From Actinopolymorpha sp. NPDC004070 (GTDB taxonomy: Bacteria > Actinomycetota > Actinomycetes > Propionibacteriales > Actinopolymorphaceae): 64,000 nt of DNA. The stretch is from contig NZ_JBEXMJ010000015.1 of the NCBI RefSeq assembly GCF_040610475.1, positions 103,225 to 167,224 of the forward strand, written 5' to 3'. Shown here one piece after another: positions 19,451 to 28,802 of this stretch (positions are counted from its first letter, which is position 1; every line of letters starts with the position of its first letter). The notes beneath the pieces were generated by a model. It saw only the letters and a list, made by a program, of their open reading frames with translations, did no database searches and was not told the DNA's origin. The translations under genes and the position numbers were made by a program.

Positions 19451-20314
19451 ATGACACGACTAACCAACCTCTCCCAGCCGCGCTCGTCGTCCGGTCGGCC
19501 GTCCTGGCGGTCGTCCCGGCTGCCTCGGTCGTCCCGGTGGCGCCGGCCGCTCGGGCTCGCCGGAGTCCTCAGGCTCCTCCGGGTCGGCGGGCTGGCCGGG
19601 CTGGCCCTCGGCGTCACCGTCGGGTGCGGCCCGCTCGACGCCCTGACGAACGCGACCGGCTCCACGGACTCACGCACACCCGAGCCGAGGTCGACCGCCC
19701 AGCGCGGCGACACCTCCCTGCGCAAGCTCACCAGCGCGACCGACACACCCAAGCCGACTCCCACGAGGACGCCCACCCCGACGCCGACGGTCACGCTCAC
19801 CCCGCTGCCGCGGCCGACGAGCACCTACCCGGCGCCGAAGCTGCCCCCGCCGCCGAAGGACGAGGCGCCGGAGCTGGAGCGGATCAAGTACAAGCTGGAG
19901 ACGGTCGTGTGGGCCTCGGCCGGCGAGGTGGACCAGAAGGGCACGAGGTCCAGCTGCTCGAAGTCCGAGAACGACATCATCGCGCTCGGCACGTACAAGT
20001 TCACCTGCGACGTGAAGCTGGACGACGTGCAGACCAGGTTCGCGATCACCGCCACGGTGAAGCGGTCGGAGGTCAACTGGGGCTGGTCGGCGGCCAAGCT
20101 GCCGGTGGCGGAGAAGAAGGCGGTGTACGAGGCGACCCGGCAGGCGTTCCGGCCGGCCCGGGTGACCTGTGACGTCACCGACCTGGAAGCCGTCGAGGTC
20201 GGCACGCGTACCGGCCTGACCTGCTGGGTCACCGACGTCTACAACGAGAACGTCACCTACCACGGCAAGCTCCTGCCCAACGGCGCCCTCGCGTTCCAAC
20301 CGGACGGCTCATGA
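19451..20314 (+). CDS. Putative secreted lipoprotein with Pro/Thr-rich linker
   Basis: A 287-residue protein starting at ATG 19451. An Arg/Ser-rich head precedes a hydrophobic segment (LAGLALGVTVGCGPL) that ends in a cysteine compatible with lipid attachment. Residues about 95-140 are rich in Pro and Thr, a wall-spanning linker. The globular C-terminal part, about 140 residues, has four spaced cysteines and ends VYNENVTYHGKLLPNGALAF, reminiscent of DUF4333-type extracellular domains. The stop overlaps the dusB start by ATGA, so it is translated together with dusB although the functions look unrelated. Function unknown. Confidence 0.75.
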   Translation: MTRLTNLSQPRSSSGRPSWRSSRLPRSSRWRRPLGLAGVLRLLRVGGLAGLALGVTVGCGPLDALTNATGSTDSRTPEPRSTAQRGDTSLRKLTSATDTPKPTPTRTPTPTPTVTLTPLPRPTSTYPAPKLPPPPKDEAPELERIKYKLETVVWASAGEVDQKGTRSSCSKSENDIIALGTYKFTCDVKLDDVQTRFAITATVKRSEVNWGWSAAKLPVAEKKAVYEATRQAFRPARVTCDVTDLEAVEVGTRTGLTCWVTDVYNENVTYHGKLLPNGALAFQPDGS

Positions 20315-21594
20315 CCGCCGCGCCCGTCTCTCATCCGGCGCCGCCGCCGGAGTCGCGCCCGGAGTCGCGTTCCGCGTCGGCTTCGGAGCCGCACGACGTC
20401 CCGAGCGGGTTCCGGCTCGGCTCGTCGACGGTCAGCCCGCCGGTCGTCCTCGCCCCGATGGCGGGGGTGACCAACGCGGCGTACCGCACGCTGTGCCGCG
20501 AGCAGGGCCAGGCGTACGTGCCCGACGCGGGATCTGCCCCGTCACCCGACGCGCCGACGGGCGGGGAACAACCGCTGGCCGGGGTGTACGTCTGCGAGAT
20601 GATCACCTCCCGCGGCCTCGCCGAGGGCGACGAGACGACGAAGCGGATGCTGGTGTTCGACCCGGGCGAGACGGTCCGGTCGGTCCAGCTGTACGGCGTG
20701 GACCCCACCTACATCGGCCGGGCGACCGAGATCCTCTGCGGCGACTACGGCGTGGGGCACGTCGACCTGAACTTCGGCTGCCCGGTGCCCAAGGTCACCC
20801 GGCGCGGCGGGGGAGCGGTGCTGCCCTGGAAGCGCAACCTGCTCGGCGCGATCCTGCGTTCGGCGGTCGCGGCGGCCGCGCCGTACGGCGTCCCGGTGAC
20901 GATGAAGACCCGCAAGGGCATCGACGAGGACCACCTGACCTTCCTGGAGGCCGGGCGGATCGCGCAGGACAGCGGCTGTGCGGCCATCGCGCTGCACGGG
21001 CGGACCGCCGCCCAGCACTACAGCGGCCAGGCCGACTGGGACTCCATCGCCGCGCTCGCGGGGGCGGTCGACATCCCGGTGCTCGGCAACGGCGACATCT
21101 GGGAGGCCGAGGACGCGGTACGCATGGTCCGCGAGACCGGGTGCTCCGGTGTCGTCGTCGGCCGCGGGTGCCTGGGCCGGCCGTGGCTGTTCCGCGACCT
21201 GGCGGCCGCGTTCGGTGGGCTGCCGGCACCGGCGCTGCCCGGGCTCGGCGAGGTGGCCGCGATGATGCGCCGGCACGCCGAACTCCTCGCGGGGTACGTC
21301 GGGGAGGAGCGCGGCTGCCGGGAGTTCCGCAAGCACGTTTCGTGGTACCTCAAGGGGTTCTCCGTCCGGCAGCAGGTCCGCCGGGACCTCGGCCTGGTGT
21401 CCGACCTCGCCGGGCTGGACGCCCTGGTCGCCGAGCTCGACCACGACCAGCCGTTCCCGGTCGCCGAGCTGGGCCTGGCCCGCGGCCGGCAGGGCAGCCC
21501 GCGGTCGGTCACCATGCCGGAGGGATGGCTGGACGACCGCGACGGGCTGGGGGAGGACCTGGCCGGCGCCGAGCTCGGCGTCTCCGGCGGCTGA
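20311..21594 (+). CDS. dusB: tRNA-dihydrouridine synthase
   Basis: A 427-residue FMN enzyme that reduces uridines in the tRNA D-loop. After a 30-residue disordered head comes PVVLAPMAGVTNAAYRTLCR, the TIM-barrel opening of Dus proteins. The catalytic cysteine is in LNFGCPVPKVTRRGGG, and the tRNA/FMN region shows VTMKTRKG, ALHGRTAAQHYSG and VGRGCLGRPWLF. An insertion of about 20 residues (PDAGSAPSPDAPTGGEQPL) falls after the first helix, a feature of actinobacterial DusB. The C-terminus is the usual helical domain. ATGA overlap with the upstream lipoprotein gene fixes the start. Confidence 0.96.
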   Translation: MTAAPVSHPAPPPESRPESRSASASEPHDVPSGFRLGSSTVSPPVVLAPMAGVTNAAYRTLCREQGQAYVPDAGSAPSPDAPTGGEQPLAGVYVCEMITSRGLAEGDETTKRMLVFDPGETVRSVQLYGVDPTYIGRATEILCGDYGVGHVDLNFGCPVPKVTRRGGGAVLPWKRNLLGAILRSAVAAAAPYGVPVTMKTRKGIDEDHLTFLEAGRIAQDSGCAAIALHGRTAAQHYSGQADWDSIAALAGAVDIPVLGNGDIWEAEDAVRMVRETGCSGVVVGRGCLGRPWLFRDLAAAFGGLPAPALPGLGEVAAMMRRHAELLAGYVGEERGCREFRKHVSWYLKGFSVRQQVRRDLGLVSDLAGLDALVAELDHDQPFPVAELGLARGRQGSPRSVTMPEGWLDDRDGLGEDLAGAELGVSGG

Positions 21595-21633
21595 CACGGC
21601 TGACAGTTGTCCGGTGGGGGTACGGTCGGGATC

Positions 21634-22434
21634 ATGGCTGAGCGTGAGGACCACGGGCTGTTCGGCCCCGGCTCGGTCACCTGGCGGGTGCACGGCGAGC
21701 ACGTCATGTGGGTGGCGGGCGTCCGCGCGCTCTACCTGCAGGCGCTGTATCCGCGGGTCATGCGGGGCACCTTCCAGAACTCCGCGCTGTTCGACCGGAA
21801 GAAGGCCTGGGCGCGGTTCCTGCGTACGACCGACTTCGTGGCGATGCGCACCTACGGCACCAAGGCGCAGGTGAAGGAGGCCGGCCGGCGGGTCCGGGCC
21901 ATCCACGCCGGCCTCACCGGCTACGACCCCGACACCGACGAGACGTTCCGGCTGGACGAGCCGGAGGGCCTGCTGTGGGTGCACTGCGGGGAGATCGACT
22001 CCTACGTCGACGTGGCCCGCAGGTCCGGCATCCTGGGCAGCGACAAGGAGGCCGACGCCTACGTAGCGGAGAGCAGGCGGGCCGCCGAGGTGGTCGGGAT
22101 CCGGCGCTCCGACGCCCCCGCCTCGCGGGCCGACCTCGCCGACTATTTCGCCATGATGCGACCGAAACTGTACCTGTGCGACGAAGCCCGCCAGGGCGTG
22201 CTGAACTCGTTCAACCCGCCGTTTCCGTTCCGGCTGGCGCCGCTGCGGCTGGTGGTGCCCTCGCTCAACACGCTCGCCTTCATGGCGCTGCCGCGCTGGG
22301 CCCGCCGCATCTTCGGTGTACCCACGCTGCCCACCACCGAGCTGTCCGTCACCCTCAGCCTGCGGGCGGCCCGCCAGGCCACCTCGGTGCTGCCACCTGC
22401 GCCGCTCCCCGCGGCCGTGGCCGGCGCGGCGTAG
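21634..22434 (+). CDS. MpaB-family oxygenase-like protein (DUF2236)
   Basis: A 266-residue protein. The opening (DHGLFGPGSVTWRVHGEHVM) and the segments LYLQALYPRVMRGTFQNSALF and IRAIHAGLTG-like RRVRAIHAGLTG are typical of DUF2236, the family that includes the latex-clearing protein Lcp (a b-type haem enzyme) and fungal MpaB. The conserved HCGEIDSY stretch provides a histidine likely near the haem. C-terminal FPFRLAPLRLVV and MALPRWARRIFGVP are also family features. The ATG at 21634 is chosen over 21607 as it gives the usual N-terminus. Substrate unknown; it sits alone between dusB and ppdK. Confidence 0.88.
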   Translation: MAEREDHGLFGPGSVTWRVHGEHVMWVAGVRALYLQALYPRVMRGTFQNSALFDRKKAWARFLRTTDFVAMRTYGTKAQVKEAGRRVRAIHAGLTGYDPDTDETFRLDEPEGLLWVHCGEIDSYVDVARRSGILGSDKEADAYVAESRRAAEVVGIRRSDAPASRADLADYFAMMRPKLYLCDEARQGVLNSFNPPFPFRLAPLRLVVPSLNTLAFMALPRWARRIFGVPTLPTTELSVTLSLRAARQATSVLPPAPLPAAVAGAA

Positions 22435-22529
22435 GGCCCGCTCACTTTCCCGCCTGATTCACAGAACACGCCCTACGCTCGAAGCCGGGGTGCCGCACGG
22501 AGAGCGGCCGCCGCCGGGGGTGAGCTGCC

Positions 22530-25241
22530 ATGCTGGTGTACGGATTTTCCCAGGGAAACAAGGACATGCGGGACCTGCTCGGCGGGAAGGGTGCGAACCT
22601 CGCCGAGATGACCAACCTCGGCCTTCCGGTCCCGCCGGGGTTCACCATCACCACCGAGGCCTGTCGTACCTACCTCGAGACCAGGCAGGAGCCGCCCGGG
22701 CTGCACGACGAGGTCAGCGGGCACCTGGCGCACGTCGAGTCCACGCGGGGCATGCGGCTGGGCGATCCCGGCGACCCGCTGCTGGTCTCGGTGCGGTCGG
22801 GGGCGAAGTTCTCCATGCCCGGGATGATGGACACGGTGCTCGACATCGGGCTGACCGACCGGTCCGTACGCGGGCTGGCCGAGCAGGCAGGTGACGAGCG
22901 CTTCGCCTGGGACTCCTACCGCCGGCTGCTGCAGATGTTCGGCAAGACGGTGCTCGGCATCGACGGTGCGCACTTCGACGACGCCCTGGACGCGCTGAAG
23001 CGGGACCGGGGTGCGCCGCACGACGTCGACCTGGACGCGGCGGCGCTTCGCGACCTCGTCACGACGTACAAGGACATCGTGCGCGCCCAGAGCGGCCGTG
23101 ACTTTCCGCAGGATCCGCGCGAGCAGTTGGACGCCGCGATCCGGGCGGTGTTCGACAGCTGGAACGCACCACGGGCGATCACCTACCGCCGCCAGGAACG
23201 CATCAGCGCCGACCTCGGCACGGCGGTGAACGTGGTGGCGATGGTGTTCGGCAACGCGGGCCCGGACTCCGGCACCGGGGTGGCGTTCACCCGCGACCCC
23301 GCCTCCGGGGCGCGCGGCATCTACGGCGACTACCTCGCGAACGCGCAGGGCGAGGACGTCGTGGCCGGCATCCGTAACACCGTCCCGCTGACCGAGCTCG
23401 CCCAGCTGGACAAGGTGTCCTACGACGAACTGCTCGACATCATGGCCACCCTAGAAGGGCACTACCGCGACCTGTGCGACATCGAGTTCACCATCGAACG
23501 CGGCCGGCTGTGGATGCTGCAGACCCGGGTGGGCAAGCGGACCGCGGCCGCGGCGTTCCGGATCGCCACCCAGCTCGTCGACGAGGGACTGATCACCGAG
23601 GACGAGGCACTGGCCCGGGTCGACGGGCACCAGCTCGCCCAGCTGATGTTCCCGCGGTTCGACGAGCGCGCCGCGGCATCCTCGTCGGGGCGGGCGGTGG
23701 CGCACGGCATGAACGCCTCGCCGGGCGCGGCCGTGGGACGTGCGGTCTTCGACACCGCCACCGCCGTGGAGTGGAACGCCGCCGGCGAACAGGTGATCCT
23801 CGTTCGCCGGGAGACCACCCCCGACGACCTGGACGGAATGATCGCCGCCCGCGGGATCCTCACCAGCCGCGGTGGCAAGACCTCCCACGCCGCCGTGGTC
23901 GCGCGCGGCATGGGCAAGACGTGCGTGTGCGGAGTGGAGACGCTGGACATCGATGTGGCCCGCGGGCGGTTCACCGCGCCGGGCGGGGTGGAGGTCGCCG
24001 AGGGTGACGTGATCTCCATCGACGGTACGACCGGGAACGTCTTCCTGGGCGAGGTTCCGGTCGTCGACTCACCCGTCGTGCGTTATTTCGAAGGGGAACT
24101 GGACCCCGCCGCGGCCGAGGCCGACGAGCTGGTGCGTTCGGTGCACCGGCTGATGACGGTCGCCGACAGCCGCCGCCGGCTCGGCGTCCGCGCGAACGCC
24201 GACCTGCCCGACGACGCCGCGCGCGCCCGGGCGATGGGCGCGGCCGGCATCGGTCTGTGCCGCACCGAGCACATGTTCCTCGGCGATCGCCGGCGGTACG
24301 TCGAGGCGCTGATCCTCGCCGAGAACGATGCGGAGCGAACGGCCGCGCTGGAGGAGCTGCTGCCGCTGCAGCGCGCCGACTTCGAGGGGCTGCTGGCGGC
24401 GATGGACGGGCTGCCGGTCACGGTGCGGCTGCTCGACCCGCCGCTGCACGAGTTCCTGCCCGACCTCACCGACCTGTCCGTACGGATGACGCTGGCGACG
24501 GAACGCGGCGAGCAGGACCCGAGGGACGAGCGGCTGCTGCGCGCGGTCCGGCGGCTGCACGAGCAGAACCCGATGATGGGCCTGCGCGGCGTCCGGCTCG
24601 GCCTGGTCGTACCCGGCCTGTATGCCCTGCAGGTGCGGGCGGTCGCCGAGGCGGCCGCGGCCCGCGAGCGCGTCGGCGGCGACCCGCGGGTCGAGGTGAT
24701 GATCCCGCTGGTGAGCACCGTCCAGGAGCTGGAGCTCAGCCGCGAGGAGGCCGAGCGCACCGTCGCCGGCGTCCGCGACCGCACCGGGTTCACCCGGCCG
24801 ATCCCGGTCGGGACGATGGTCGAGCTGCCCCGGGCGGCGCTGACCGCCGGTGCGATCGCCCGGGCGGCGGACTTCTTCTCCTTCGGCACCAACGACCTCA
24901 CCCAGACGACCTGGGGGTTCTCCCGCGACGACGTGGAGGCGGCGTTCTTCGCGGCGTACCTCGAGCGCGGGGTCTTCGGTGTCTCGCCGTTCGAGTCGCT
25001 GGACGTCGCCGGTGTCGGCCGCCTGGTCGAACTCGCCGTCCGCGAGGGCCGGGCCGCCCGGCACGACCTCAAGCTCGGGGTGTGCGGCGAGCACGGCGGC
25101 GACCCGGACTCGGTGCACTTCTTCCACGGCGCCGGTCTGGACTACGTCTCGTGTTCGGCGTTCCGGGTCCCGGTGGCCCGGCTGGAGGCCGGCCGGGCGG
25201 CGGTACTCGCCGACGCCGACGCGGGCAGCGCCAGCCGGTGA
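22530..25241 (+). CDS. ppdK: Pyruvate, phosphate dikinase
   Basis: A 903-residue PPDK that interconverts pyruvate + ATP + Pi and phosphoenolpyruvate + AMP + PPi. The ATP-grasp domain opens with LLGGKGANLAEMTNLGLPVP. The swivelling phosphohistidine domain carries GGKTSHAAVVARGMGKTC, with the catalytic His in TSHAAV, and the C-terminal PEP barrel has GTNDLTQTTWGFSRDD, CGEHGGDPDSVHFF and CSAFRVPVARL. The length is full. The start MLVYGFSQGNKDMRDL is the usual actinobacterial one. No dedicated regulator (RPR) is next to it. It may serve gluconeogenesis or PPi-linked glycolysis. Confidence 0.97.
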   Translation: MLVYGFSQGNKDMRDLLGGKGANLAEMTNLGLPVPPGFTITTEACRTYLETRQEPPGLHDEVSGHLAHVESTRGMRLGDPGDPLLVSVRSGAKFSMPGMMDTVLDIGLTDRSVRGLAEQAGDERFAWDSYRRLLQMFGKTVLGIDGAHFDDALDALKRDRGAPHDVDLDAAALRDLVTTYKDIVRAQSGRDFPQDPREQLDAAIRAVFDSWNAPRAITYRRQERISADLGTAVNVVAMVFGNAGPDSGTGVAFTRDPASGARGIYGDYLANAQGEDVVAGIRNTVPLTELAQLDKVSYDELLDIMATLEGHYRDLCDIEFTIERGRLWMLQTRVGKRTAAAAFRIATQLVDEGLITEDEALARVDGHQLAQLMFPRFDERAAASSSGRAVAHGMNASPGAAVGRAVFDTATAVEWNAAGEQVILVRRETTPDDLDGMIAARGILTSRGGKTSHAAVVARGMGKTCVCGVETLDIDVARGRFTAPGGVEVAEGDVISIDGTTGNVFLGEVPVVDSPVVRYFEGELDPAAAEADELVRSVHRLMTVADSRRRLGVRANADLPDDAARARAMGAAGIGLCRTEHMFLGDRRRYVEALILAENDAERTAALEELLPLQRADFEGLLAAMDGLPVTVRLLDPPLHEFLPDLTDLSVRMTLATERGEQDPRDERLLRAVRRLHEQNPMMGLRGVRLGLVVPGLYALQVRAVAEAAAARERVGGDPRVEVMIPLVSTVQELELSREEAERTVAGVRDRTGFTRPIPVGTMVELPRAALTAGAIARAADFFSFGTNDLTQTTWGFSRDDVEAAFFAAYLERGVFGVSPFESLDVAGVGRLVELAVREGRAARHDLKLGVCGEHGGDPDSVHFFHGAGLDYVSCSAFRVPVARLEAGRAAVLADADAGSASR

Positions 25242-25377
25242 GCGACCGGATCGGCCCCCCGCCCGTCCGGAACGCCCTGAACGTTGCCCTGAGTGCCAAT
25301 GTCGGTCACTCGTTGACACGACGATCTCGCGCATGCCTAGTGGAACCATGGAGCCGCCACCTTGAGGGGGTGTCCTC

Positions 25378-26808
25378 GTGGAGCCCAACGAGAGGTTACG
25401 TTCCGCGCGCGAGAGAACGGGGTCCCGGGAGTCTCCCGGTCACGCGATGTCCCGGCAGGAGATGGCCGACCAGCTCAACGCATACCTGTTCCGGGTCACC
25501 GGGCGCGAGTTCGGAATCGACGCCAACTACGTGGGGAAGCTCGAACGCGGGGTGATTCGCTGGCCGCAGAAGCTCTACCGGGACGCGTTCCGGGCCGTTC
25601 TCGGTGTGGGAACCGACCGGGAGCTGGGGTTCTTCAACCCGCGGCGGGCACCGGCCCTCGCCGGCAACGGTGGTGCCGGGGCAGCGACCAACGGCGGTCC
25701 GGGGAGCAACGGTCAGTCCGGTGCCACGGGGGAACACGGAGGGGCCGCCGTGCTGTCGATGCGTACCGGCGCGGGTGGATCGCCGGCCACGGCAGGTTCC
25801 GCCGGTTCCGGAGGTTCCGCAGGTTCAGGCGGTCCGGGTGGTGGGCTGCTGCCGGCCGCGGCGTTCGCGCTGCTCGGCTCGGTCGAGGCGACCCCGATTC
25901 CGTCGCGGATCGGCCGGGACGAGATCGGGCACGTCCGTGCGGCCGCCGTGCTGTTCAGCCGCTGGGACCACAGCTACGGCGGAGGTTTCGTGCGGGACGC
26001 CGTGGTCGCGCAGCTGCGCTGGTCGTCCCGGCTGCTGCAGGCCGGCGCCGGGCACCGCGAACGCCTCGAACTACACGAGGCGGTGGGGCACCTCGCGCAC
26101 GTGGCGGGGTTCATGGCCTTCGACGCGTACGCGTTCACCGACGCAGAACGGCTGTTCCGGTTCACGCTCGCCTGCGCGGAGGCGGCGGGCACCTGGCACC
26201 TGCGGGCGAAGGTGCTCTCCTCGATGGCCCGGCTGGCGGTCTGGCGCGGCCACGCCGCCACCGCGCTCGGGCTGACCGACCTGGCCCTGCTCCGCTCGGA
26301 CCGGATTACCCCCACCGAACAGGCGATGCTGCTCACCGCCCGGGCCCGCGGGCTGGCCCGGCTGGGCCGCACCCGGGAGACCCTGCGCGTGGTCGGCGCC
26401 GCCGACGACGCGTTCGCCCGCTCCAACCCGGCCGAGGACCCGCCGTGGATGGCGTACTACGACGCGGCCCAGCATGCCGGCGACACCGGGCACGCGTTGT
26501 TCGACCTGGAGGTACGCGGGTACCCGACCGAGGCCGGCCGGCGGCTGGCCGCCGCGGTCGCCGGGCACACCCCGCCCTACGCCCGCTCGCGCACCATCTC
26601 CCGGATCAAGCTCGCGTCGTTGCTGATGGCGACCGACGACCCGCGGGAGGCGGTGGCGACGGGAACGTCCGCGCTGGAGGGCGCGGGCCGGCTGCGGTCC
26701 CGGCGTACCGCGGAGGATCTGCGTGAGCTCCGCCGGTACGCCGGGCAGCACGCGACCATCCCCGACGTGGCCGACCTCCGCCGCCGGATCGGCAACCTGG
26801 TCAGCTGA
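25378..26808 (+). CDS. XRE-type regulator with low-complexity linker and TPR-like C-terminus
   Basis: A 476-residue protein. The N-terminal 80 residues hold a helix-turn-helix with the pattern SRQEMADQLNAYLF and IDANYVGKLERGVIRWPQKL, found in large actinobacterial regulators of streptomycete type. A Gly/Ser/Ala-rich linker of about 70 residues (GSAGSGGSAGSGGPGGG) follows. The rest is alpha-helical with repeated acidic-Ala helices (AERLFRFTLACAEAAGTWHL), resembling tetratricopeptide repeats. The GTG at 25378 is preceded by GAGGGGG. It is monocistronic. Target genes are unknown. Confidence 0.85.
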   Translation: MEPNERLRSARERTGSRESPGHAMSRQEMADQLNAYLFRVTGREFGIDANYVGKLERGVIRWPQKLYRDAFRAVLGVGTDRELGFFNPRRAPALAGNGGAGAATNGGPGSNGQSGATGEHGGAAVLSMRTGAGGSPATAGSAGSGGSAGSGGPGGGLLPAAAFALLGSVEATPIPSRIGRDEIGHVRAAAVLFSRWDHSYGGGFVRDAVVAQLRWSSRLLQAGAGHRERLELHEAVGHLAHVAGFMAFDAYAFTDAERLFRFTLACAEAAGTWHLRAKVLSSMARLAVWRGHAATALGLTDLALLRSDRITPTEQAMLLTARARGLARLGRTRETLRVVGAADDAFARSNPAEDPPWMAYYDAAQHAGDTGHALFDLEVRGYPTEAGRRLAAAVAGHTPPYARSRTISRIKLASLLMATDDPREAVATGTSALEGAGRLRSRRTAEDLRELRRYAGQHATIPDVADLRRRIGNLVS

Positions 26809-26855
26809 ACCGCACGCCCGGCTGAGCCCCATGCCGCCTGCCGCCTGCGCCGCGG

Positions 26856-27740
26856 TCAGTCGGCGGGCGGCCACAGCCGGGGGCAGGCCGCCGGGTCGGT
26901 GTAGTCGGGGTGGCCGGCGGCGTTGCGGCGTACGTACTGGTCGTTGGGGTGGAAGGCGAGGGTGCCGTCGGCCCGGGTGTGTTCCACGAAGTGGTTCGAG
27001 CCCGGCTGCATGTGGACCGCCATCGCTCGCCGCGGCGCACCGCTGCGGTTGGGCCCGCTGCCGTGGACCGTACGGCAGTGGTGGAAGCTCATCGCTCCGC
27101 GCGGGATCTCGGCCACCACCACCTCGACGTCGTGCCGCGTCCGCACCGAGTCCAGGGTGGACAGGTCGGGGTTGAAGAAGTCCAGCACCACGTCGTCCTC
27201 CCAGCGGTGGCTGCCGGCCACGAACGACACCGCGCCCTCGCGCTCGCCGACGTCGTGGAAGGGCACCCAGGCGGTGAGCATGTCGGCGGAGGCTGCGCTG
27301 CGCCAGTACTGCCGGTCGGTGTGCCAGCCGACGTTCACCTTCCCGGACTCCGGAAGGCTGTCCTCGGACGGCTTGTACAGCAGCTGGTCGTGCCACAGGC
27401 GGATCTCCGGCTCGCCGTTGAGGCGGGCGGCGCAGGCGCCGATCAGCGGGTGCCGCACCAGTGTGGCCAGGTCGTCGACGATCAGGGACGTGTAGTCGTT
27501 CTTGCGGAGCACGTCGCCGTGCTCGGGCCGCCAGCCCACCCGGTCGCTGCCGTCGGGCATCGGGCGGTCGGCGTGCCCGGCGTAGAAGTTCGCCATGCCG
27601 CGTTCGGCTGTGTCGATCACCTCCGGTGGCAGGATGCGCCCGGAGATCCAGTAGCCGTTCTCCCGGTAGAACGCCACGTCGTCGGGCGTGGGCAGCAGGT
27701 CGGCGTAGCGTTCGAGCAGGTCTTCGGTCGTGGTCGTCAT
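26856..27740 (-). CDS. Phytanoyl-CoA dioxygenase family protein
   Basis: A 294-residue Fe(II)/2-oxoglutarate-dependent oxygenase. The iron ligands appear as HTD in NVGWHTDRQYW and a distal His in CRTVHGSGPNRS, with the 2-oxoglutarate arginine in SGAPRRAMAVHM. The C-terminal DQYVRRNAAGHPDY segment is shared by a subgroup common in actinobacteria of plant and soil habitats. The ATG at 27738-27740 has no competitor. It is divergent from an AraC regulator 72 bases away, a frequent arrangement in which the AraC protein controls the oxygenase. Substrate unknown. Confidence 0.92.
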   Translation of the reverse strand: MTTTTEDLLERYADLLPTPDDVAFYRENGYWISGRILPPEVIDTAERGMANFYAGHADRPMPDGSDRVGWRPEHGDVLRKNDYTSLIVDDLATLVRHPLIGACAARLNGEPEIRLWHDQLLYKPSEDSLPESGKVNVGWHTDRQYWRSAASADMLTAWVPFHDVGEREGAVSFVAGSHRWEDDVVLDFFNPDLSTLDSVRTRHDVEVVVAEIPRGAMSFHHCRTVHGSGPNRSGAPRRAMAVHMQPGSNHFVEHTRADGTLAFHPNDQYVRRNAAGHPDYTDPAACPRLWPPAD

Positions 27741-27812
27741 GTTCTGCGACGCTACGGCCGGGTGCGGTCGCAGGCGTTCACGCGCGGGTCGGGAAACGTA
27801 CACAATCGCCGG

Positions 27813-28802
27813 ATGCGCGCGGACAGTGCCGGTGGGGCGGGCGGAACCGACGAGGTGGTGCGGCCGGACGGGATCTCGGCCGGTTTCCACGCCTACCTCG
27901 GCCGGGCCGGCGTGCCCGGCCTCGTGCACGCCGGTGACCAGCGCGCGCCGACGTCCTGGCTGATCGGCGCCCACCACCACGACGTGTGGGAGCTGTACCT
28001 CCAGACCGCCGGCCCGGCCACCCGCTGGCGGGTCCGCGACCGCGACTACACCGTGGGCCGCAACGGCCTGCTGGTCGTGCCGCCGGGTGCGGTGCACCAC
28101 ATGGTCTGCCCGGCGACCACGACCTGGCACTACGTGTTCGCGGCGTTCGACGCCGCCGCCCTGCTGGCCGACCTGCCCGAGGCCGTGCCGGTCTGGCAGC
28201 GGTCGGTGCCGTCGTACGTGCCGGACGCGGGCTCGGCGGTCGCGCCCTTCGAGGCGTTCCTGCGGGAGGTCACCACCACCCAGTCGCTGCGAGCCGCCGG
28301 GCTGACGTTGACCGCGCGGCACCTGCTGGTGGAGGTGACCAGGCTGCTGACCACGGGTGAGGTGGCCGGCCGGGTCGGGCTCCACCCGGCGGTGGCGCAC
28401 GCCCGGCGGCTGCTGGACGCCGCGCCGGGGGAGCGGCTGCCGCTGGCCGCGCTGGCCCGCGCGGTGGGACTGTCGCCGGCGTACCTCGGTGAGCTTTTCA
28501 CCGAGCAGCTCGGCGCGAGCCCCGCGAACTACCACCGGTCGCTGCGGCTGCGACGGGCGGAGATGCTGCTGGCCGAGACCGACGCGAGCGTCACCCAGGT
28601 CGCGGTGGAGCTGGGCTTCTCCTCTGCCCAGCACTTCGCGACCGCCTTCCGTGCCCGCACCGGCCGCACCCCGCGGGAGTTTCGCCGTCAGTGGCGCGGC
28701 GGGCGTACGCCGGCCCCCAGGGTGGGTTCGGCTCGACTCGAAGCCGATGTGCCCCAAGTCGCCGAACGTGACCACGCCGACGTGGTAGGCGTCGACGCGT
28801 GA
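27813..28802 (+). CDS. AraC-family transcriptional regulator
   Basis: A 329-residue regulator. The N-terminal half has a cupin-like sensor (HHHDVWELYLQTAGPATRWR and GLLVVPPGAVHHMVCP). The C-terminal 100 residues hold the double helix-turn-helix: LPLAALARAVGLSPAYLGELF and VTQVAVELGFSSAQHFATAFR followed by RTGRTPREFRRQW. It ends in a 35-residue acidic tail. ATG 27813 was chosen; the frame is open far upstream but antisense to the dioxygenase gene. It faces that gene and may regulate it. The stop overlaps the GTG of the next gene. Confidence 0.93.
   Translation: MRADSAGGAGGTDEVVRPDGISAGFHAYLGRAGVPGLVHAGDQRAPTSWLIGAHHHDVWELYLQTAGPATRWRVRDRDYTVGRNGLLVVPPGAVHHMVCPATTTWHYVFAAFDAAALLADLPEAVPVWQRSVPSYVPDAGSAVAPFEAFLREVTTTQSLRAAGLTLTARHLLVEVTRLLTTGEVAGRVGLHPAVAHARRLLDAAPGERLPLAALARAVGLSPAYLGELFTEQLGASPANYHRSLRLRRAEMLLAETDASVTQVAVELGFSSAQHFATAFRARTGRTPREFRRQWRGGRTPAPRVGSARLEADVPQVAERDHADVVGVDA

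Noticed and set aside
26910..27812. N-terminal extension of the AraC regulator frame
   Set aside because: The extension runs antisense over the dioxygenase gene; the ATG at 27813 gives a normal AraC protein.
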